A stretch of 36,053 bases of DNA from Sulfobacillus benefaciens. Its GTDB lineage: Bacteria; Bacillota; Sulfobacillia; Sulfobacillales; Sulfobacillaceae. The stretch covers positions 1-36,053 of the forward strand of contig PXYT01000038.1 of the NCBI GenBank assembly GCA_003023725.1. Direction: 5' to 3'. Below, piece after piece: positions 1 through 10,084 of the stretch. The notes beneath the pieces were generated by a model. The model was not told where the DNA came from and searched no databases. It saw only the letters and a list, made by a program, of their open reading frames with translations. How positions within the stretch are numbered: the first letter of the stretch is position 1; each line of letters opens with the position of its first letter. The translations under genes were made by a program, and so were the position numbers.

Positions 1-21
1 CTACAATATTGGAGCATTGAT

Positions 22-98
22 CGGGGAGTAGCGCAGCTTGGTAGCGCGCCTGCTTCGGGAGCAGGAGGTCGCAGGTTCAAATCCTGTCTCTCCGACCA
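22..98 (+). tRNA. tRNA-Pro (anticodon CGG)
   Basis: A 77-nt cloverleaf with a 7-bp acceptor stem (CGGGGAG with CTCTCCG, one G-T pair), a D-arm, an anticodon stem CCTGC/GCAGG around loop TTCGGGA giving anticodon CGG, the T-arm motif GGTTCAAATCC and an encoded CCA end. The promoter lies mostly outside the window. Confidence 0.95.
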
Positions 99-566
99 TT
101 TCTATGCTCCAAAGACACCCATTGCCACTCTTTTTCATAATCCAAGTACCAATAATCCGCCAACAAGATGGGATTCCTACGACTGCGACAGCCTTTCCTC
201 TAAAGAATCATTTAGCCATAGTGAACTTTTCGTTCAGGGGGGCAACGCGAACAGACAACAGGCATTCAGCCCCAAAAAATCACAAGACGACCCGTAATTC
301 GGCCCCCGGCACGCAAATTGAGGTTTTCCAACCCTATGGGCAATTAAAGTGATTCTTCTCCTCGGATGGAGATTACCGGGAAAGAAGCCGGGAACACGAA
401 GCGCTCTCGGCCATGAAGTCCCCTGTTGGCTATTTCTCCCGCCTTACCGCAGAATCTATCCCACCAATGACAGGGCAGGGTTTGGCAACACCGGAGTGGA
501 TTGTTCAGGTATTATTTTTATAATTTAGATTGAAACGGGCATCAAAAAGTGAAGGAGAGTACTGTG
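99..566. other. Gene-free stretch after tRNA-Pro
   Basis: I see no convincing gene here. The only longer open frame runs out of the tRNA itself and lacks a ribosome binding site. An AT-rich patch near 510-530 could hold the promoter for the downstream NmrA-like gene, but I could not assign clear -35/-10 boxes. Confidence 0.5.
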
Positions 567-683
567 ATGAGTGTAAGTTCCACCTTCCCTGTTCACGACG
601 TACTGGATATTCTGACTCATGGGTGTCTTCATGTATTCCGGGTGATCGGATTATTCATAAGAAACCCAGATTCGGCGCTATGA
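567..683 (+). CDS. Possible 38-aa leader/small ORF upstream of the NmrA-like gene
   Basis: A 38-codon frame starts with ATG at 567 (a GTG lies at 564) after AAGGAGAG, a good ribosome binding site. Its TGA ends one base before the ATG of the next gene. That next gene has no Shine-Dalgarno sequence of its own, so translational coupling is plausible. The peptide begins MSVSSTFPVHDVLDIL; I recognise no family. It could also be the decayed N-terminal part of an older gene. The signal rests on the ribosome binding site and the junction geometry only. Confidence 0.35.
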   Translation: MSVSSTFPVHDVLDILTHGCLHVFRVIGLFIRNPDSAL

Positions 684-684
684 T

Positions 685-1590
685 ATGATCAGGAAGTCCA
701 AAGGCCCCGTTCTAGTCATTGGCGCCACGGGAAATCAAGGCGGCCAGGTAACCCAGGCTTTGCTGGAAGCCGGTTGGACGGTGCATGCGTTAACCCGCCA
801 CGGCACCAGTTCGAAAGCACAAGCTCTGAAAGCCCAAGGGGTCCATCTTATCAACGGCAACATGTCGGACCGCACCTTGCTGACTGACATCTTCCCGTTC
901 GTCACAGGCGTTTTTAGTGTTCAGAACTTCTGGGATCTTGGCCTCGAAAGTGAAGTGCAGCTTGGCACGAATATCATTGAGGCAGCAACCCGTGCAGGGA
1001 ATCACCTCCATGTCGTGTATAGCTCAGGTCTTGGAGCAAACCAACGTCAAAATGTTGCGGCCATCGATGGCAAGACAGTCCTCGAAGAAAGATTGCGCAC
1101 CTCGGGGCTGCCGTACACCATTTTGCGACCAGGGCTCTTTATGGATGACTTTTGCGGAGCCTCACTACCTTTCGCCCGTCCCCTTCAACAACTCCTCGAT
1201 CATCATCGACCTCTTGTGGGACGTTTGTTTTTGGCGACCCTGCAGGCCGTGTTTCCACAGGACCGTAAGATTCCTCTAACCACACTACATGATGTTGGCC
1301 GTCTCGTTCAGTGGGCATTTGAGCACCCTGACTTGAGTCAAGGTGAAACTGTGGAAATGATTGGCGCGTCCGAGACCTGGACCAATCTCTATGACATTTG
1401 GGAAAGCGTGACCGGACGGTCTATCCTCAAAGTGCCCGGGTTCGGCGCAGGCATCCGGGTATTTCATCCGAAAATGGCGGCCTTGTTGACGTGGCTGGCT
1501 GAGCACCCTTACGCGGCCAACGCGGCGCCGATTGAGTTGCAAGGCTTCAAAGAATGGTTGCAGAACGCAAAACGACGCCAACAATGCTGA
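685..1590 (+). CDS. NmrA-like / atypical SDR NAD(P)-binding protein
   Basis: A 301-aa protein with an N-terminal Rossmann dinucleotide motif VIGATGNQGG at residues 11-20, followed by the pattern of NmrA/HSCARG-type atypical short-chain dehydrogenases: VYSSG near residue 111 and LRPGLFMDDF near residue 147. Proteins of this family often bind NADP(H) as redox sensors or reduce small substrates, and the lack of a clear YxxxK triad fits the sensor-like branch. The start at 685 places the Rossmann loop at the normal distance from the N-terminus. The gene has no ribosome binding site and follows a 38-codon frame with one base between them. It is separated from the downstream aceB gene by about 380 bases, so it is probably a separate unit. 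The substrate cannot be told from sequence. Confidence 0.85.
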   Translation: MIRKSKGPVLVIGATGNQGGQVTQALLEAGWTVHALTRHGTSSKAQALKAQGVHLINGNMSDRTLLTDIFPFVTGVFSVQNFWDLGLESEVQLGTNIIEAATRAGNHLHVVYSSGLGANQRQNVAAIDGKTVLEERLRTSGLPYTILRPGLFMDDFCGASLPFARPLQQLLDHHRPLVGRLFLATLQAVFPQDRKIPLTTLHDVGRLVQWAFEHPDLSQGETVEMIGASETWTNLYDIWESVTGRSILKVPGFGAGIRVFHPKMAALLTWLAEHPYAANAAPIELQGFKEWLQNAKRRQQC

Positions 1591-1972
1591 GAGGGCTGGG
1601 TAAGCCAGACATTTTGTACGGCCAGCACGAAGGAAGGACAACCTTGAACGTCACTACCGCAAGCCCGCCCCAAAAGCTTGAACCCTCAGTCTGAGCGGAT
1701 TTTCATAATGCGGTTCTCTGTCGAACACCTTCACCGTTCTTGATTTGATTACGAGATCATGTTTGTTGTCAACCGCATTCTTCTTTAACCCTGAATTCTT
1801 GCCACTGACCACGGCCAAACGAAATTCCACCATCCCCTGGACGCGATTCACCGGAAAGCAATTGCCGTGTGAATTCCTGTGCCGCTACCATGAATGTGGT
1901 TACAGTGTTTCCCAATCTGCTCTACAACAGGACCTTTACTCACAAAACCCAGGATGTGGGGGTATGAATGTC
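1591..1972. other. Intergenic region upstream of aceB
   Basis: About 380 bases between the NmrA-like gene and aceB. An in-frame extension of aceB upstream to 1745 exists but looks noncoding. The ace operon promoter should lie here; no confident boxes were found. Confidence 0.5.
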
Positions 1973-3571
1973 ATGAGCATTCGCGTTGTAGGACCCAAAA
2001 TACCGGGCGGAGAGCATGTGTTGACCGATGGTGCGCTGAACTTTTTGGAATCGCTGCATCATCAATTTGAATCGCAACGCCAGGCTTTACTGCAACGGCG
2101 TCAAGAAGTGCAGCAGCGCATCACGGAAGGGTGGAAACCATCATTCCGAGACGACACTCTCTCCATTCGGAGCAGTGAGTGGTCAGTGGGTGATATTCCT
2201 CCGGATCTTACGGACCGCCGAGTTGAAATTACCGGGCCCACCGACCGGAAGATGATGATAAACGCCCTCAATTCCGGAGCCAAGGTATTTATGGCCGATT
2301 TTGAGGATGCCAATAGCCCAACCTGGAGGAATATGGTTGAGGGACAGATAAACTTGACGGATGCCATTCATCGGGAAATTACGTTTCCTGCCCCCAGTGG
2401 CGGCCTTTATACACTCAAACCCGATATCGCCACACTGGTAGTTCGTCCCAGAGGATGGCATTTACCCGATCAACATCTTCTTGTTGACAATCAGCAGATG
2501 TCAGGTTCTTTGGTGGATTTTGGCCTTTATGTGTATCGCAACGCCCACGCACTTCTGGAACATGGCAGCGCCCCGTACTTTTATCTGCCCAAATTGGAAA
2601 ATATGGAAGAAGCTCTATTGTGGGAAAACGTGTTTTGTTTTGCAGAAGACGCGCTGAAACTCAAGCGAGGCACTATCAAGGCCACGGTTCTTGTTGAAAC
2701 GATTCTGGCGGCCTTTGAAATGGATGAGATTTTGTGGGCTCTCAGACCGCATATCGTGGGATTGAATGCCGGGCGGTGGGACTACCTCTTCAGTATCATC
2801 AAGAAATTTCGCAATGAGCCAGGTGTTTTGGCTTCCGATCGCCAACAAATTACTATGACAGTGCCGTTTATGCGTGCGTATACGCAGCTTTTGGTGAAAA
2901 CAGCCCATCGGCGCGGAGCATACGCCATAGGAGGAATGGCCGCGTTTATTCCGAGCCGTCGTGACCAGGATGTCAACCGTGTCGCTCTGGCCAAGGTCGC
3001 CGAAGACAAGGAACGAGAAGCTAATGATGGATTCGACGGAACATGGGTTGCTCATCCCGATTTGGTACCCGTAGCCAACGAGATTTTTACCCGGGTGCTG
3101 GGGCCCAGTAGTCATCAACGCCACCGTCTTCTTGAAGATGTCCATGTTCATGCTGAAGATTTGACAGATTTTCATGTTCCCCAGGGATCGATGACGGAGG
3201 ATGGATTGCGTAACAACATCGCGGTAGCCATTCAATATATTGCCTCGTGGCTCGGTGGAGCCGGTGCAGTCGCCCTCTACCATTTAATGGAGGACGCGGC
3301 TACCGCAGAGATAGCCAGGGCTCAAGTCTGGCAGTGGGTCAACTCCCAAGCAACGCTGGATTCGGGTACCCGTGCCAGTGCCGAATTCGTCGAGCAAATT
3401 ATCCGGGAGGGATTGGAAGAATGGCGTTCACTGTGGCCTATGGCCGATGAGTCCGTAGTCCTCTTTCGACAAGTAGCCTTGTCGAAAGAGTGGATTGACT
3501 TTCTGACACTTGCCGCCTATTCACGTCTTGTGGCAATGGAGCAAGATAGCGAAGGAGGACATCATTCATGA
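1973..3571 (+). CDS. aceB: Malate synthase A
   Basis: Condenses glyoxylate with acetyl-CoA to malate, the second step of the glyoxylate shunt, in the cytoplasm. From ATG 1973 the protein is 532 aa, the usual length of malate synthase A. Visible hallmarks are [13 protein letters not shown] (82-94), [20 protein letters not shown] (98-115+), the catalytic arginine in RPRGWH (159), metal-binding [12 protein letters not shown] (241-252) and [12 protein letters not shown] (263-274). An in-frame ATG at 1964 and a longer open frame back to 1745 exist. I chose 1973 because GGGGG at 1958-1962 is then about 10 bases upstream and the protein begins where the family begins. The stop overlaps the aceA start (ATGA), indicating translational coupling in one operon. 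Confidence 0.95.
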   Translation: MSIRVVGPKIPGGEHVLTDGALNFLESLHHQFESQRQALLQRRQEVQQRITEGWKPSFRDDTLSIRSSEWSVGDIPPDLTDRRVEITGPTDRKMMINALNSGAKVFMADFEDANSPTWRNMVEGQINLTDAIHREITFPAPSGGLYTLKPDIATLVVRPRGWHLPDQHLLVDNQQMSGSLVDFGLYVYRNAHALLEHGSAPYFYLPKLENMEEALLWENVFCFAEDALKLKRGTIKATVLVETILAAFEMDEILWALRPHIVGLNAGRWDYLFSIIKKFRNEPGVLASDRQQITMTVPFMRAYTQLLVKTAHRRGAYAIGGMAAFIPSRRDQDVNRVALAKVAEDKEREANDGFDGTWVAHPDLVPVANEIFTRVLGPSSHQRHRLLEDVHVHAEDLTDFHVPQGSMTEDGLRNNIAVAIQYIASWLGGAGAVALYHLMEDAATAEIARAQVWQWVNSQATLDSGTRASAEFVEQIIREGLEEWRSLWPMADESVVLFRQVALSKEWIDFLTLAAYSRLVAMEQDSEGGHHS

Positions 3572-4857
3572 AAAGAAACGAGGAACACCATAATCTCCAG
3601 GAAATTTGGAACGGTACACGATATAAGGGAATAACACGCCCGTACTCGCCTGGCGATGTTCTGAGACTGCGCGGCTCAGTTTCCATTGAATATACCCTAG
3701 CCCGACGCGGTGCCGAACGGCTATGGACATTATTGCACGAACGTCCCTATGTTCCCGCCTTGGGAGCTTTAACTGGAAACCAGGCGGTTCAACAAGTCAA
3801 AGCCGGACTTGAAGCCATTTATCTCAGCGGTTGGCAGGTGGCGGCTGATGCCAACTTGGCGGGACAAACCTACCCGGACCAGTCTCTTTACCCGGTAAAC
3901 AGTGTGCCCGAAGTGGTTCGGCGGATCAATCGGGCACTTCAGCGCGCCGACCAAATCGACGTCCTGCAAGGTGGGCGTTCCACTGACTGGTTTGCCCCCA
4001 TCGTTGCGGATGCAGAAGCAGGGTTTGGCGGTCCCTTGAACGTCTTTGAACTGACCAAAGCTCTTATTGAAGCCGGAACTGCGGGCGTTCACCTCGAAGA
4101 CCAGTTATCGTCGGAAAAGAAATGCGGCCATATGGGAGGCAAAGTACTCATCCCGACTTCTTGGGCCATAAGAAATCTTGTGGCGGCTCGGTTAGCCATG
4201 GACGTGTTGGACGTCCCTACGATTTTAGTGGCTCGGACTGATGCGGCAGGGGCTCGGCTAATAACTTCGGACATTGATCCCCGCGACCAAGAATTTTTAA
4301 CGGGAGAACGCACGGAAGAAGGGTTCTACCGTATCAACAATGGCATTGAGCTAGCTATTCAACGCGGACTGGCATATGCCCCCTATGCCGACATGATCTG
4401 GTGTGAGACATCAGAGCCGGATTTGGATGAGGCACGCGAATTTGCCCGCGGCATTCATGAACAGTTTCCCGGGAAATTATTGGCCTACAACTGTTCTCCG
4501 TCATTCAACTGGCGTCGTCGCTGGGATGAGCAGGGGTTGGAGCGTTTCCAGGCAGACCTGGCCGACATGGGATACAAGTTCCAGTTTATCACTTTGGCTG
4601 GTTTCCACGCCTTGAACTTTAGCATGTTCCAACTGGCTGAACAATACCGCCAGAGTGGCATGAAGGCTTATGCCGATTTGCAGGATCAGGAATTCGATGC
4701 CGAATCCCGGGGTTATACCGCTGTACGCCACCAGCAGGAAGTGGGTGCCGGTTATTTCGATGAGGTTTCCCTGGTTATCGGCGGCGGTTCCTCATCAACC
4801 CAAGCCCTGATCGGATCCACGGAAGAAGCGCAGTTCGGAAATTCTGTGCGGACATAA
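3568..4857 (+). CDS. aceA: Isocitrate lyase
   Basis: Cleaves isocitrate to glyoxylate and succinate, the first glyoxylate-shunt step. The 429-aa product carries the family signature KKCGHMGGK at 184-192, with the catalytic cysteine at 186. Upstream are [25 protein letters not shown]-type substrate-binding sequence and DAEAGFGG (148-155). Length is normal for bacterial AceA. The ATG overlaps the aceB stop by 4 bases (ATGA), so the two are made together. A zinc-ribbon gene follows 21 bases after the stop and is probably the third gene of the operon. Together with aceB this gives net assimilation of acetyl-CoA. Confidence 0.97.
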   Translation: MKRNEEHHNLQEIWNGTRYKGITRPYSPGDVLRLRGSVSIEYTLARRGAERLWTLLHERPYVPALGALTGNQAVQQVKAGLEAIYLSGWQVAADANLAGQTYPDQSLYPVNSVPEVVRRINRALQRADQIDVLQGGRSTDWFAPIVADAEAGFGGPLNVFELTKALIEAGTAGVHLEDQLSSEKKCGHMGGKVLIPTSWAIRNLVAARLAMDVLDVPTILVARTDAAGARLITSDIDPRDQEFLTGERTEEGFYRINNGIELAIQRGLAYAPYADMIWCETSEPDLDEAREFARGIHEQFPGKLLAYNCSPSFNWRRRWDEQGLERFQADLADMGYKFQFITLAGFHALNFSMFQLAEQYRQSGMKAYADLQDQEFDAESRGYTAVRHQQEVGAGYFDEVSLVIGGGSSSTQALIGSTEEAQFGNSVRT

Positions 4858-4878
4858 AGACTCGTTAAGGAGGGAACA

Positions 4879-5061
4879 ATGATGATGCAATGTGTCAATT
4901 CCGGGATACATGGGGAGGACGGCGTTGTGGTCGACGTTTTTGGGTGCGCCTCATGCCAGACATTATGGTGCCCTCAATGTGGGCCCCATTCTGCCATCTG
5001 CCCTAAGTGCGGCAGCGAACAAATCGAACAAATGACTTTGAGTGATGACGCCTACCTTTAA
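4879..5061 (+). CDS. Small zinc-ribbon protein
   Basis: A 60-aa protein with three CxxC knuckles: CASC (23-26), CPQC (31-34) and CPKC (41-44). The last two look like a rubredoxin/zinc-ribbon fold. It has a perfect AAGGAGG ribosome binding site about 8 bases before the ATG (another ATG codon follows at once). It lies 21 bases behind aceA on the same strand, so it is probably the last gene of the ace operon. No catalytic domain is present; a metal-binding or protein-interaction role is inferred from the cysteines. I do not recognise a named family. Confidence 0.75.
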   Translation: MMMQCVNSGIHGEDGVVVDVFGCASCQTLWCPQCGPHSAICPKCGSEQIEQMTLSDDAYL

Positions 5062-5407
5062 AGCTCCTACAAGCTGAGTACAACACCGCGAAATCACCGC
5101 GTCATCCACTCTCAGGAAGAATTGCCCCGGGCCTCGGCGTTCGGGGCAATTGGCTGCCGCTTGGCCACTGATCAGGCACGGTGATAGGGGCGCCCGATCA
5201 AGACAATAATAAGCCGGATTCCCGGTTTTATTGATCCACAGCGTATCCTGGATAACCAAGCTGATCCGGTGCCTGACGCAAGAAGCGGTTTCCGAACTAT
5301 AGGTCCCGGTGCCATGGCCGATCCTTTCCCTGGTTGCTTGAGTGCGGCTACGACTATCTAAAACATCATATCCTTCTCGCTACAATATAAATATTCTCTT
5401 ATGATCT
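5062..5407. other. Intergenic region between ace and cbb operons
   Basis: I see no gene. The stretch contains the hairpin at 5121-5150 and then AT-rich sequence leading into the cbb promoter region. A 98-codon frame on the minus strand crosses it, but it lacks a ribosome binding site and overlaps the zinc-ribbon gene, so I treat it as chance. Confidence 0.5.
5121..5150. terminator. Hairpin, possible terminator of the ace operon
   Basis: A perfect 9-bp stem, ATTGCCCCG with CGGGGCAAT, around a 12-base loop, 60 bases after the zinc-ribbon stop codon. There is no T-run directly after it, so it may end transcription weakly or act as an mRNA 3' stabiliser. Confidence 0.45.
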
Positions 5408-5453
5408 TTTCACAGAATCCATATTTCACAAATACTGTCCATACCGCTATGCT
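5408..5453 (+). promoter_or_regulatory. Candidate cbb promoter with direct repeats
   Basis: TTTCACA occurs at 5408-5414 and again at 5424-5430, a 16-base period. The second copy overlaps a possible -35 box (TTCACA 5425-5430), followed 17 bases later by TATGCT (5448-5453). LysR-type regulators such as CbbR bind upstream of or overlapping the -35 box of cbb promoters, so the repeats are candidate operator half-sites. The assignment is by eye only. Confidence 0.35.
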
Positions 5454-5507
5454 TGATACGTAGACCTTTACCATCCAATTAGCAAGCGTCTAAATTTACT
5501 GAATTAA

Positions 5508-6977
<1,470 letters not shown>

Positions 6978-6996
6978 ATTAAGGAGGACATAACCG

Positions 6997-7425
6997 ATGG
7001 CTTTTCATCTGACCCAAGGCACGTTTTCATACCTGCCACCCTTGACCGATGACGAAATCAAGATGCAAATCGATTACGCTCTGAACCACAACTGGCCCCT
7101 GAGTGTAGAGTTCACCGACGATCCGCATCCGCGCAACACCTACTGGGAAATGTGGGGGTTGCCCATGTTCGACCAAAAAGATCCGGCGGCAATTCTGTAC
7201 GAAATCAACGAATGCCGGAAGGCGTATCCCAATCACTACATCCGGCTCAATGCCTACGATCCTTCCAGAGGACGGCAGACATTGGCTCTTTCGTTCATCG
7301 TCAACCGCCCGGCCAATGATCCCGGATTTCATCTCCATCGTCAAGAAGTTGCCGATCGGCAGATTCACTACACTCTTCACAGCTATGCGACCGATAAACC
7401 CAAAGGAGAGCGCTTTTCCGACTAA
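6997..7425 (+). CDS. cbbS: RuBisCO small subunit
   Basis: The small subunit caps the L8S8 holoenzyme. The 142-aa product has the family core: [14 protein letters not shown] at the N-terminus, [21 protein letters not shown] (50-60) and [12 protein letters not shown]-terminal extension after about residue 105 ([14 protein letters not shown] and beyond) matches the extra beta-hairpin that red-type small subunits carry. The AAGGAGG site sits 9 bases before the ATG. It is co-transcribed with cbbL and followed within 12 bases by a strong hairpin, so the cbb operon here consists of these two genes only. Confidence 0.96.
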   Translation: MAFHLTQGTFSYLPPLTDDEIKMQIDYALNHNWPLSVEFTDDPHPRNTYWEMWGLPMFDQKDPAAILYEINECRKAYPNHYIRLNAYDPSRGRQTLALSFIVNRPANDPGFHLHRQEVADRQIHYTLHSYATDKPKGERFSD

Positions 7426-7436
7426 AGAGGAATACC

Positions 7437-7470
7437 AACAAAACAACCCGCTTTTGCGGGTTGTTTTGTT
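7437..7470. terminator. Bidirectional rho-independent terminator between cbbS and cbbR
   Basis: A perfect 15-bp stem, AACAAAACAACCCGC with GCGGGTTGTTTTGTT, closed by a TTTT tetraloop. Read from either strand the stem ends in a T-rich tail, so it can stop both cbbLS and the convergent cbbR. It touches the cbbR stop codon (7469-7471). Confidence 0.92.
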
Positions 7471-8392
7471 ATGCCTCAATGCGTGCCGACTGCAGCAACA
7501 AATCCTTCAGTGCTTTGGCAGGAGGGGGGAGATAATGGCCGCGCAAATGCACGACATACCAGTACCGTTTCAACGGAAAACCTTCCACTGGCAAAATCAC
7601 CAACCGTCCCGATTCCAATTCCAATTGGATAACCCGGCGAGAAATGACAGCTATGCCCAGTCCATGAGCGACGCCCTGCTTAATCGTACTGTTGTTGCCG
7701 AGTTCCATGTCGACCCGCAGTTCAACCCCCGCTTGGTTAAAATACCGCTCCATGGTCGCCCGGGTCCCTGAACCGACTTCCCGCACCAAAAATCCCTCGT
7801 GGGCCAGTTCGTTGACGCCAATGAACCGTTTACGAGCCAGAGGGTGAGTAGGACTGGCGATGATCACCAAATTGTTTTGCAAAAAAGGTGTGGCATCCCA
7901 CTCAGCCAGATCCTCGGGAATTTGTCCCATCACCGCCAAGTCAGCTTCCCGGGCCGCTATACGGTCCATCACCGTGGCCCGGTTGGCAACGTCGAGCATA
8001 ATGCCCACCTGAGGAAACGCACGGCGAAACTGGCCTAAATACTCCGGAACAACATAAACTCCTGCCGTCGTATCGGCCGCAACCCGCAATTGACCGATCT
8101 GACCACCTTTCAGGGCGGTCATCACCTGCTGAGTTTCATCCAGCAAGGCAAAAATCTTTTGACTATAGGACCATAAAGACTCGCCTGCCACCGTCAAGCG
8201 TATACGGTGCCCCACCTTTTCAAAGAGCGGAAGGCCGACGGCTCGTTCCAAGCTTTTAACATGCATGGAAACCGCCGATTGGCTAATCAATAGCTCCTCG
8301 GCGGCGCGTGAAAAGCTTAAGTGTCGAACGACCGTCTGAAACACTCGCACATGATGTAAATTCAGCGTGCCAAAATGGTTGTCGTCATTCAC
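7469..8392 (-). CDS. cbbR: LysR-type regulator, CbbR
   Basis: A 307-aa LysR-family protein. The winged helix-turn-helix spans about residues 11-70 (LHHVRVFQTVVRHLSFSRAAEEL, then SQSAVSMHVKSLE), and a periplasmic-binding-type effector domain follows from about 95 to 300. Sequence style and position beside cbbLS support CbbR, which activates RuBisCO operons in response to cellular metabolites. It is convergent with cbbS rather than divergent from cbbL, the more usual place. The ATG follows the rrf2 stop codon with no gap, and cysK-rrf2-cbbR probably form one transcript. A role in cbb control is inferred, not shown. Confidence 0.88.
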   Translation of the reverse strand: MNDDNHFGTLNLHHVRVFQTVVRHLSFSRAAEELLISQSAVSMHVKSLERAVGLPLFEKVGHRIRLTVAGESLWSYSQKIFALLDETQQVMTALKGGQIGQLRVAADTTAGVYVVPEYLGQFRRAFPQVGIMLDVANRATVMDRIAAREADLAVMGQIPEDLAEWDATPFLQNNLVIIASPTHPLARKRFIGVNELAHEGFLVREVGSGTRATMERYFNQAGVELRVDMELGNNSTIKQGVAHGLGIAVISRRVIQLELESGRLVILPVEGFPLKRYWYVVHLRGHYLPPPAKALKDLLLQSARIEA

Positions 8393-8854
8393 TTAAATCC
8401 CTGCCCCATCCCGCCATATCGGCGCATCCGGCAATACCACGGAATGAGCCATCACGTGAAAGCTCTCCTGAGATATCAGATGCGCCAACGAAATACCCGC
8501 TAGCGTGTTTCCGAGGCACAACTCCAAGGCGTTCCAGATTTCCGGGCGCACACAGTCAGAACATTCCTGTCGTCCACAATCGCAAAATTCAATAGGCCCT
8601 TGCAACGCGGTGACAATGTCCAATAAGGAAATGTTTTCTGCAGGTTTGGCCAGCACAAATCCGCCGTTGGCGCCCCGGGTTGAGCGAACCAATCCCGCTC
8701 GTTTAAGGATCATCAACAATTGCTCCAAATATTTGTCCGACAGTCCCAGTTTTGGTGTCATGGCACTGATGGACACCGGCGTTCCCACAACATTTTCGCC
8801 CAGCAATGCCAAAATACGCAACCCCGATTTCAATCCCGCCGACAGCTTAAACAC
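8393..8854 (-). CDS. Rrf2-family transcription regulator with four-cysteine motif
   Basis: A 153-aa Rrf2 protein: winged helix at the N-terminus (FKLSAGLKSGLRILALLG, LGLSDKYLEQLLMIL, GLVRSTRGANGGFVLAK), then a dimerisation helix. Cysteines 91, 93, 98 and 101 in FCDCGRQECSDC could bind an Fe-S cluster, as IscR and related members do; CymR, the cysteine regulator of Bacillus, lacks such a cluster. I chose GTG 8854 because AGGAGG lies 6 bases upstream and the protein then begins like its family; a GTG at 8869 would extend it by five residues. It overlaps the end of cysK by 8 bases and abuts cbbR. Control of sulfur/cysteine genes is likely from the cysK linkage. Confidence 0.87.
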   Translation of the reverse strand: MFKLSAGLKSGLRILALLGENVVGTPVSISAMTPKLGLSDKYLEQLLMILKRAGLVRSTRGANGGFVLAKPAENISLLDIVTALQGPIEFCDCGRQECSDCVRPEIWNALELCLGNTLAGISLAHLISQESFHVMAHSVVLPDAPIWRDGAGI

Positions 8855-9785
8855 CCCGGACCTCCTCACGATACAATGCCGTACTCAAGTATCTTTCTCC
8901 GGAATCAGGCAAGACAACAACGATGGTAGCATTCTCATAGTGTTCTTGCATTAGCCAGCGATTCGCCGCTGCAATAGCTGCCCCACTGGAAATGCCCACC
9001 AATAAGCCCTCGGTTCGTGCCAGCTCACGAGCACTCGCGAAAGCTTCCTCACTGGTGATAGCAATGATTCCATCAAGAACAGACACATCTAGCGTATTGG
9101 GCACAAACCCAGCACCAATCCCCTGAATTTTATGCGGACCGGGATTCCCGCCGGAAATGACTGCCGACTCCGCAGGTTCCACTCCAATCATTTTGACGGT
9201 GGCATTTTTTTCCTTGAGAAATTGTCCCACTCCGGTTAAAGTTCCCCCCGTACCAATTCCTGCAATGACTGCCCCCACGGTTCCGTCCGTATCTTCCCAA
9301 ATTTCGGGACCGGTAGTCAGGCGATGAATCTCCGGATTGGCGGGATTGTCAAATTGATGCAGGCTGATGGCTCCCTGGATTTCATGTTCCAGTTCTTTTG
9401 CACGGTTAATAGCCCCCGTCATTCCGTTCTTTCCGGGTGTCAATTCCACTTCCGCTCCAAAGGCTTGGAATAACAGTCGGCGCTCTATTGATGCCGTGTC
9501 GGGCATCGTCAATATGCAGCGGTAACCGCGTGTCGCCGCCACCATAGCCAGACCCACCCCGGTGTTTCCCGAGGTGGGTTCGATGATGACGCCTCCTGGT
9601 TTCAGGATCCCGTCACGCTCGGCATGTATGACCATATTTAACGCAATTCGGTCCTTTACGCTGCCTCCCGGATTGAACGATTCAAGTTTCCCATATACGT
9701 TGCATTGGCGTAACTCTGATATTCGACTCAACTTCACCAGGGGCGTTCGGCCAATTAAGTCGCCAACGGAATCAAAGGTTCGCAT
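8847..9785 (-). CDS. cysK: Cysteine synthase (O-acetylserine sulfhydrylase)
   Basis: A 312-aa PLP enzyme that makes cysteine from O-acetylserine and sulfide. The PLP lysine lies in NPGGSVKDR (K44). The substrate loop TSGNTG (71-76) and the PLP-phosphate loop GTGGTLTG (about 174-181) are intact, as is the C-terminal serine motif VGISSGAA. Length and layout are typical of CysK/CysM. It is the first gene of a minus-strand run with rrf2 and cbbR. A promoter with an overlapping dyad lies 40-65 bases upstream. CysK is known in Bacillus to form a complex with the Rrf2 regulator CymR, so the linkage here is meaningful. Confidence 0.95.
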   Translation of the reverse strand: MRTFDSVGDLIGRTPLVKLSRISELRQCNVYGKLESFNPGGSVKDRIALNMVIHAERDGILKPGGVIIEPTSGNTGVGLAMVAATRGYRCILTMPDTASIERRLLFQAFGAEVELTPGKNGMTGAINRAKELEHEIQGAISLHQFDNPANPEIHRLTTGPEIWEDTDGTVGAVIAGIGTGGTLTGVGQFLKEKNATVKMIGVEPAESAVISGGNPGPHKIQGIGAGFVPNTLDVSVLDGIIAITSEEAFASARELARTEGLLVGISSGAAIAAANRWLMQEHYENATIVVVLPDSGERYLSTALYREEVRGV

Positions 9786-9826
9786 AAGCTACCCCCCTTA
9801 TCCATGTTATTCATAAACCTGTATCC

Positions 9827-9851
9827 CGATAAGCATTATCGCCTTATTATA
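9827..9851 (-). promoter_or_regulatory. cysK -10 box with downstream dyad operator
   Basis: On the minus strand TATAAT (complement of 9846-9851) is a perfect -10 box. Right after it comes the perfect inverted repeat CGATAA-GCA-TTATCG (9827-9841), covering the expected transcription start. A regulator bound there would block initiation, and the Rrf2 protein encoded in the operon is the natural candidate. No good -35 box is visible, which suggests that the promoter is regulated. Confidence 0.55.
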
Positions 9852-9913
9852 TCATAGCTTCTGCGGCACACTACGGCTGATTGTTTAAAAGCTAATCCAA
9901 GGAGGACGTCAAG

Positions 9914-10084
9914 ATGTCGGCTACAAAAAAGTCGCTAAATCGACAGGTTCGGGACGCACTGGACAAACTGCGCGAGGAAGTGCTCCGGGATTTGCGCCAC
10001 GATCATCAGCCTATGCGTGATCAGTTCCGTGCAACAGCACGCCGCATCGCAGAACGCGACGAGGAGGCTAAACAGGATCAATAA
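9914..10084 (+). CDS. 56-aa highly charged hypothetical protein
   Basis: A short gene with AAGGAGG (9899-9905) 8 bases before ATG 9914. The 56-aa product is rich in arginine, aspartate and glutamate and probably all helical; for example VRDALDKLREEVLRDLRHDH and ATARRIAERDEEAKQDQ. It has no cysteine or membrane segment. It starts divergently from cysK and its end overlaps the convergent dapB by 17 bases. I do not recognise a family. The ribosome binding site and clean helical composition support a real gene. Confidence 0.6.
   Translation: MSATKKSLNRQVRDALDKLREEVLRDLRHDHQPMRDQFRATARRIAERDEEAKQDQ

Noticed and set aside
38-352. 104-codon frame starting inside tRNA-Pro
   Set aside because: Begins within the tRNA, has no ribosome binding site and no protein similarity.
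1745-1972. 76-residue N-terminal extension of malate synthase
   Set aside because: The extension has no family similarity; ATG 1973 with GGGGG upstream gives the normal protein length.
4963-5259. 98-codon minus-strand frame between ace and cbb operons
   Set aside because: Overlaps the zinc-ribbon gene and a hairpin, lacks a ribosome binding site and similarity.
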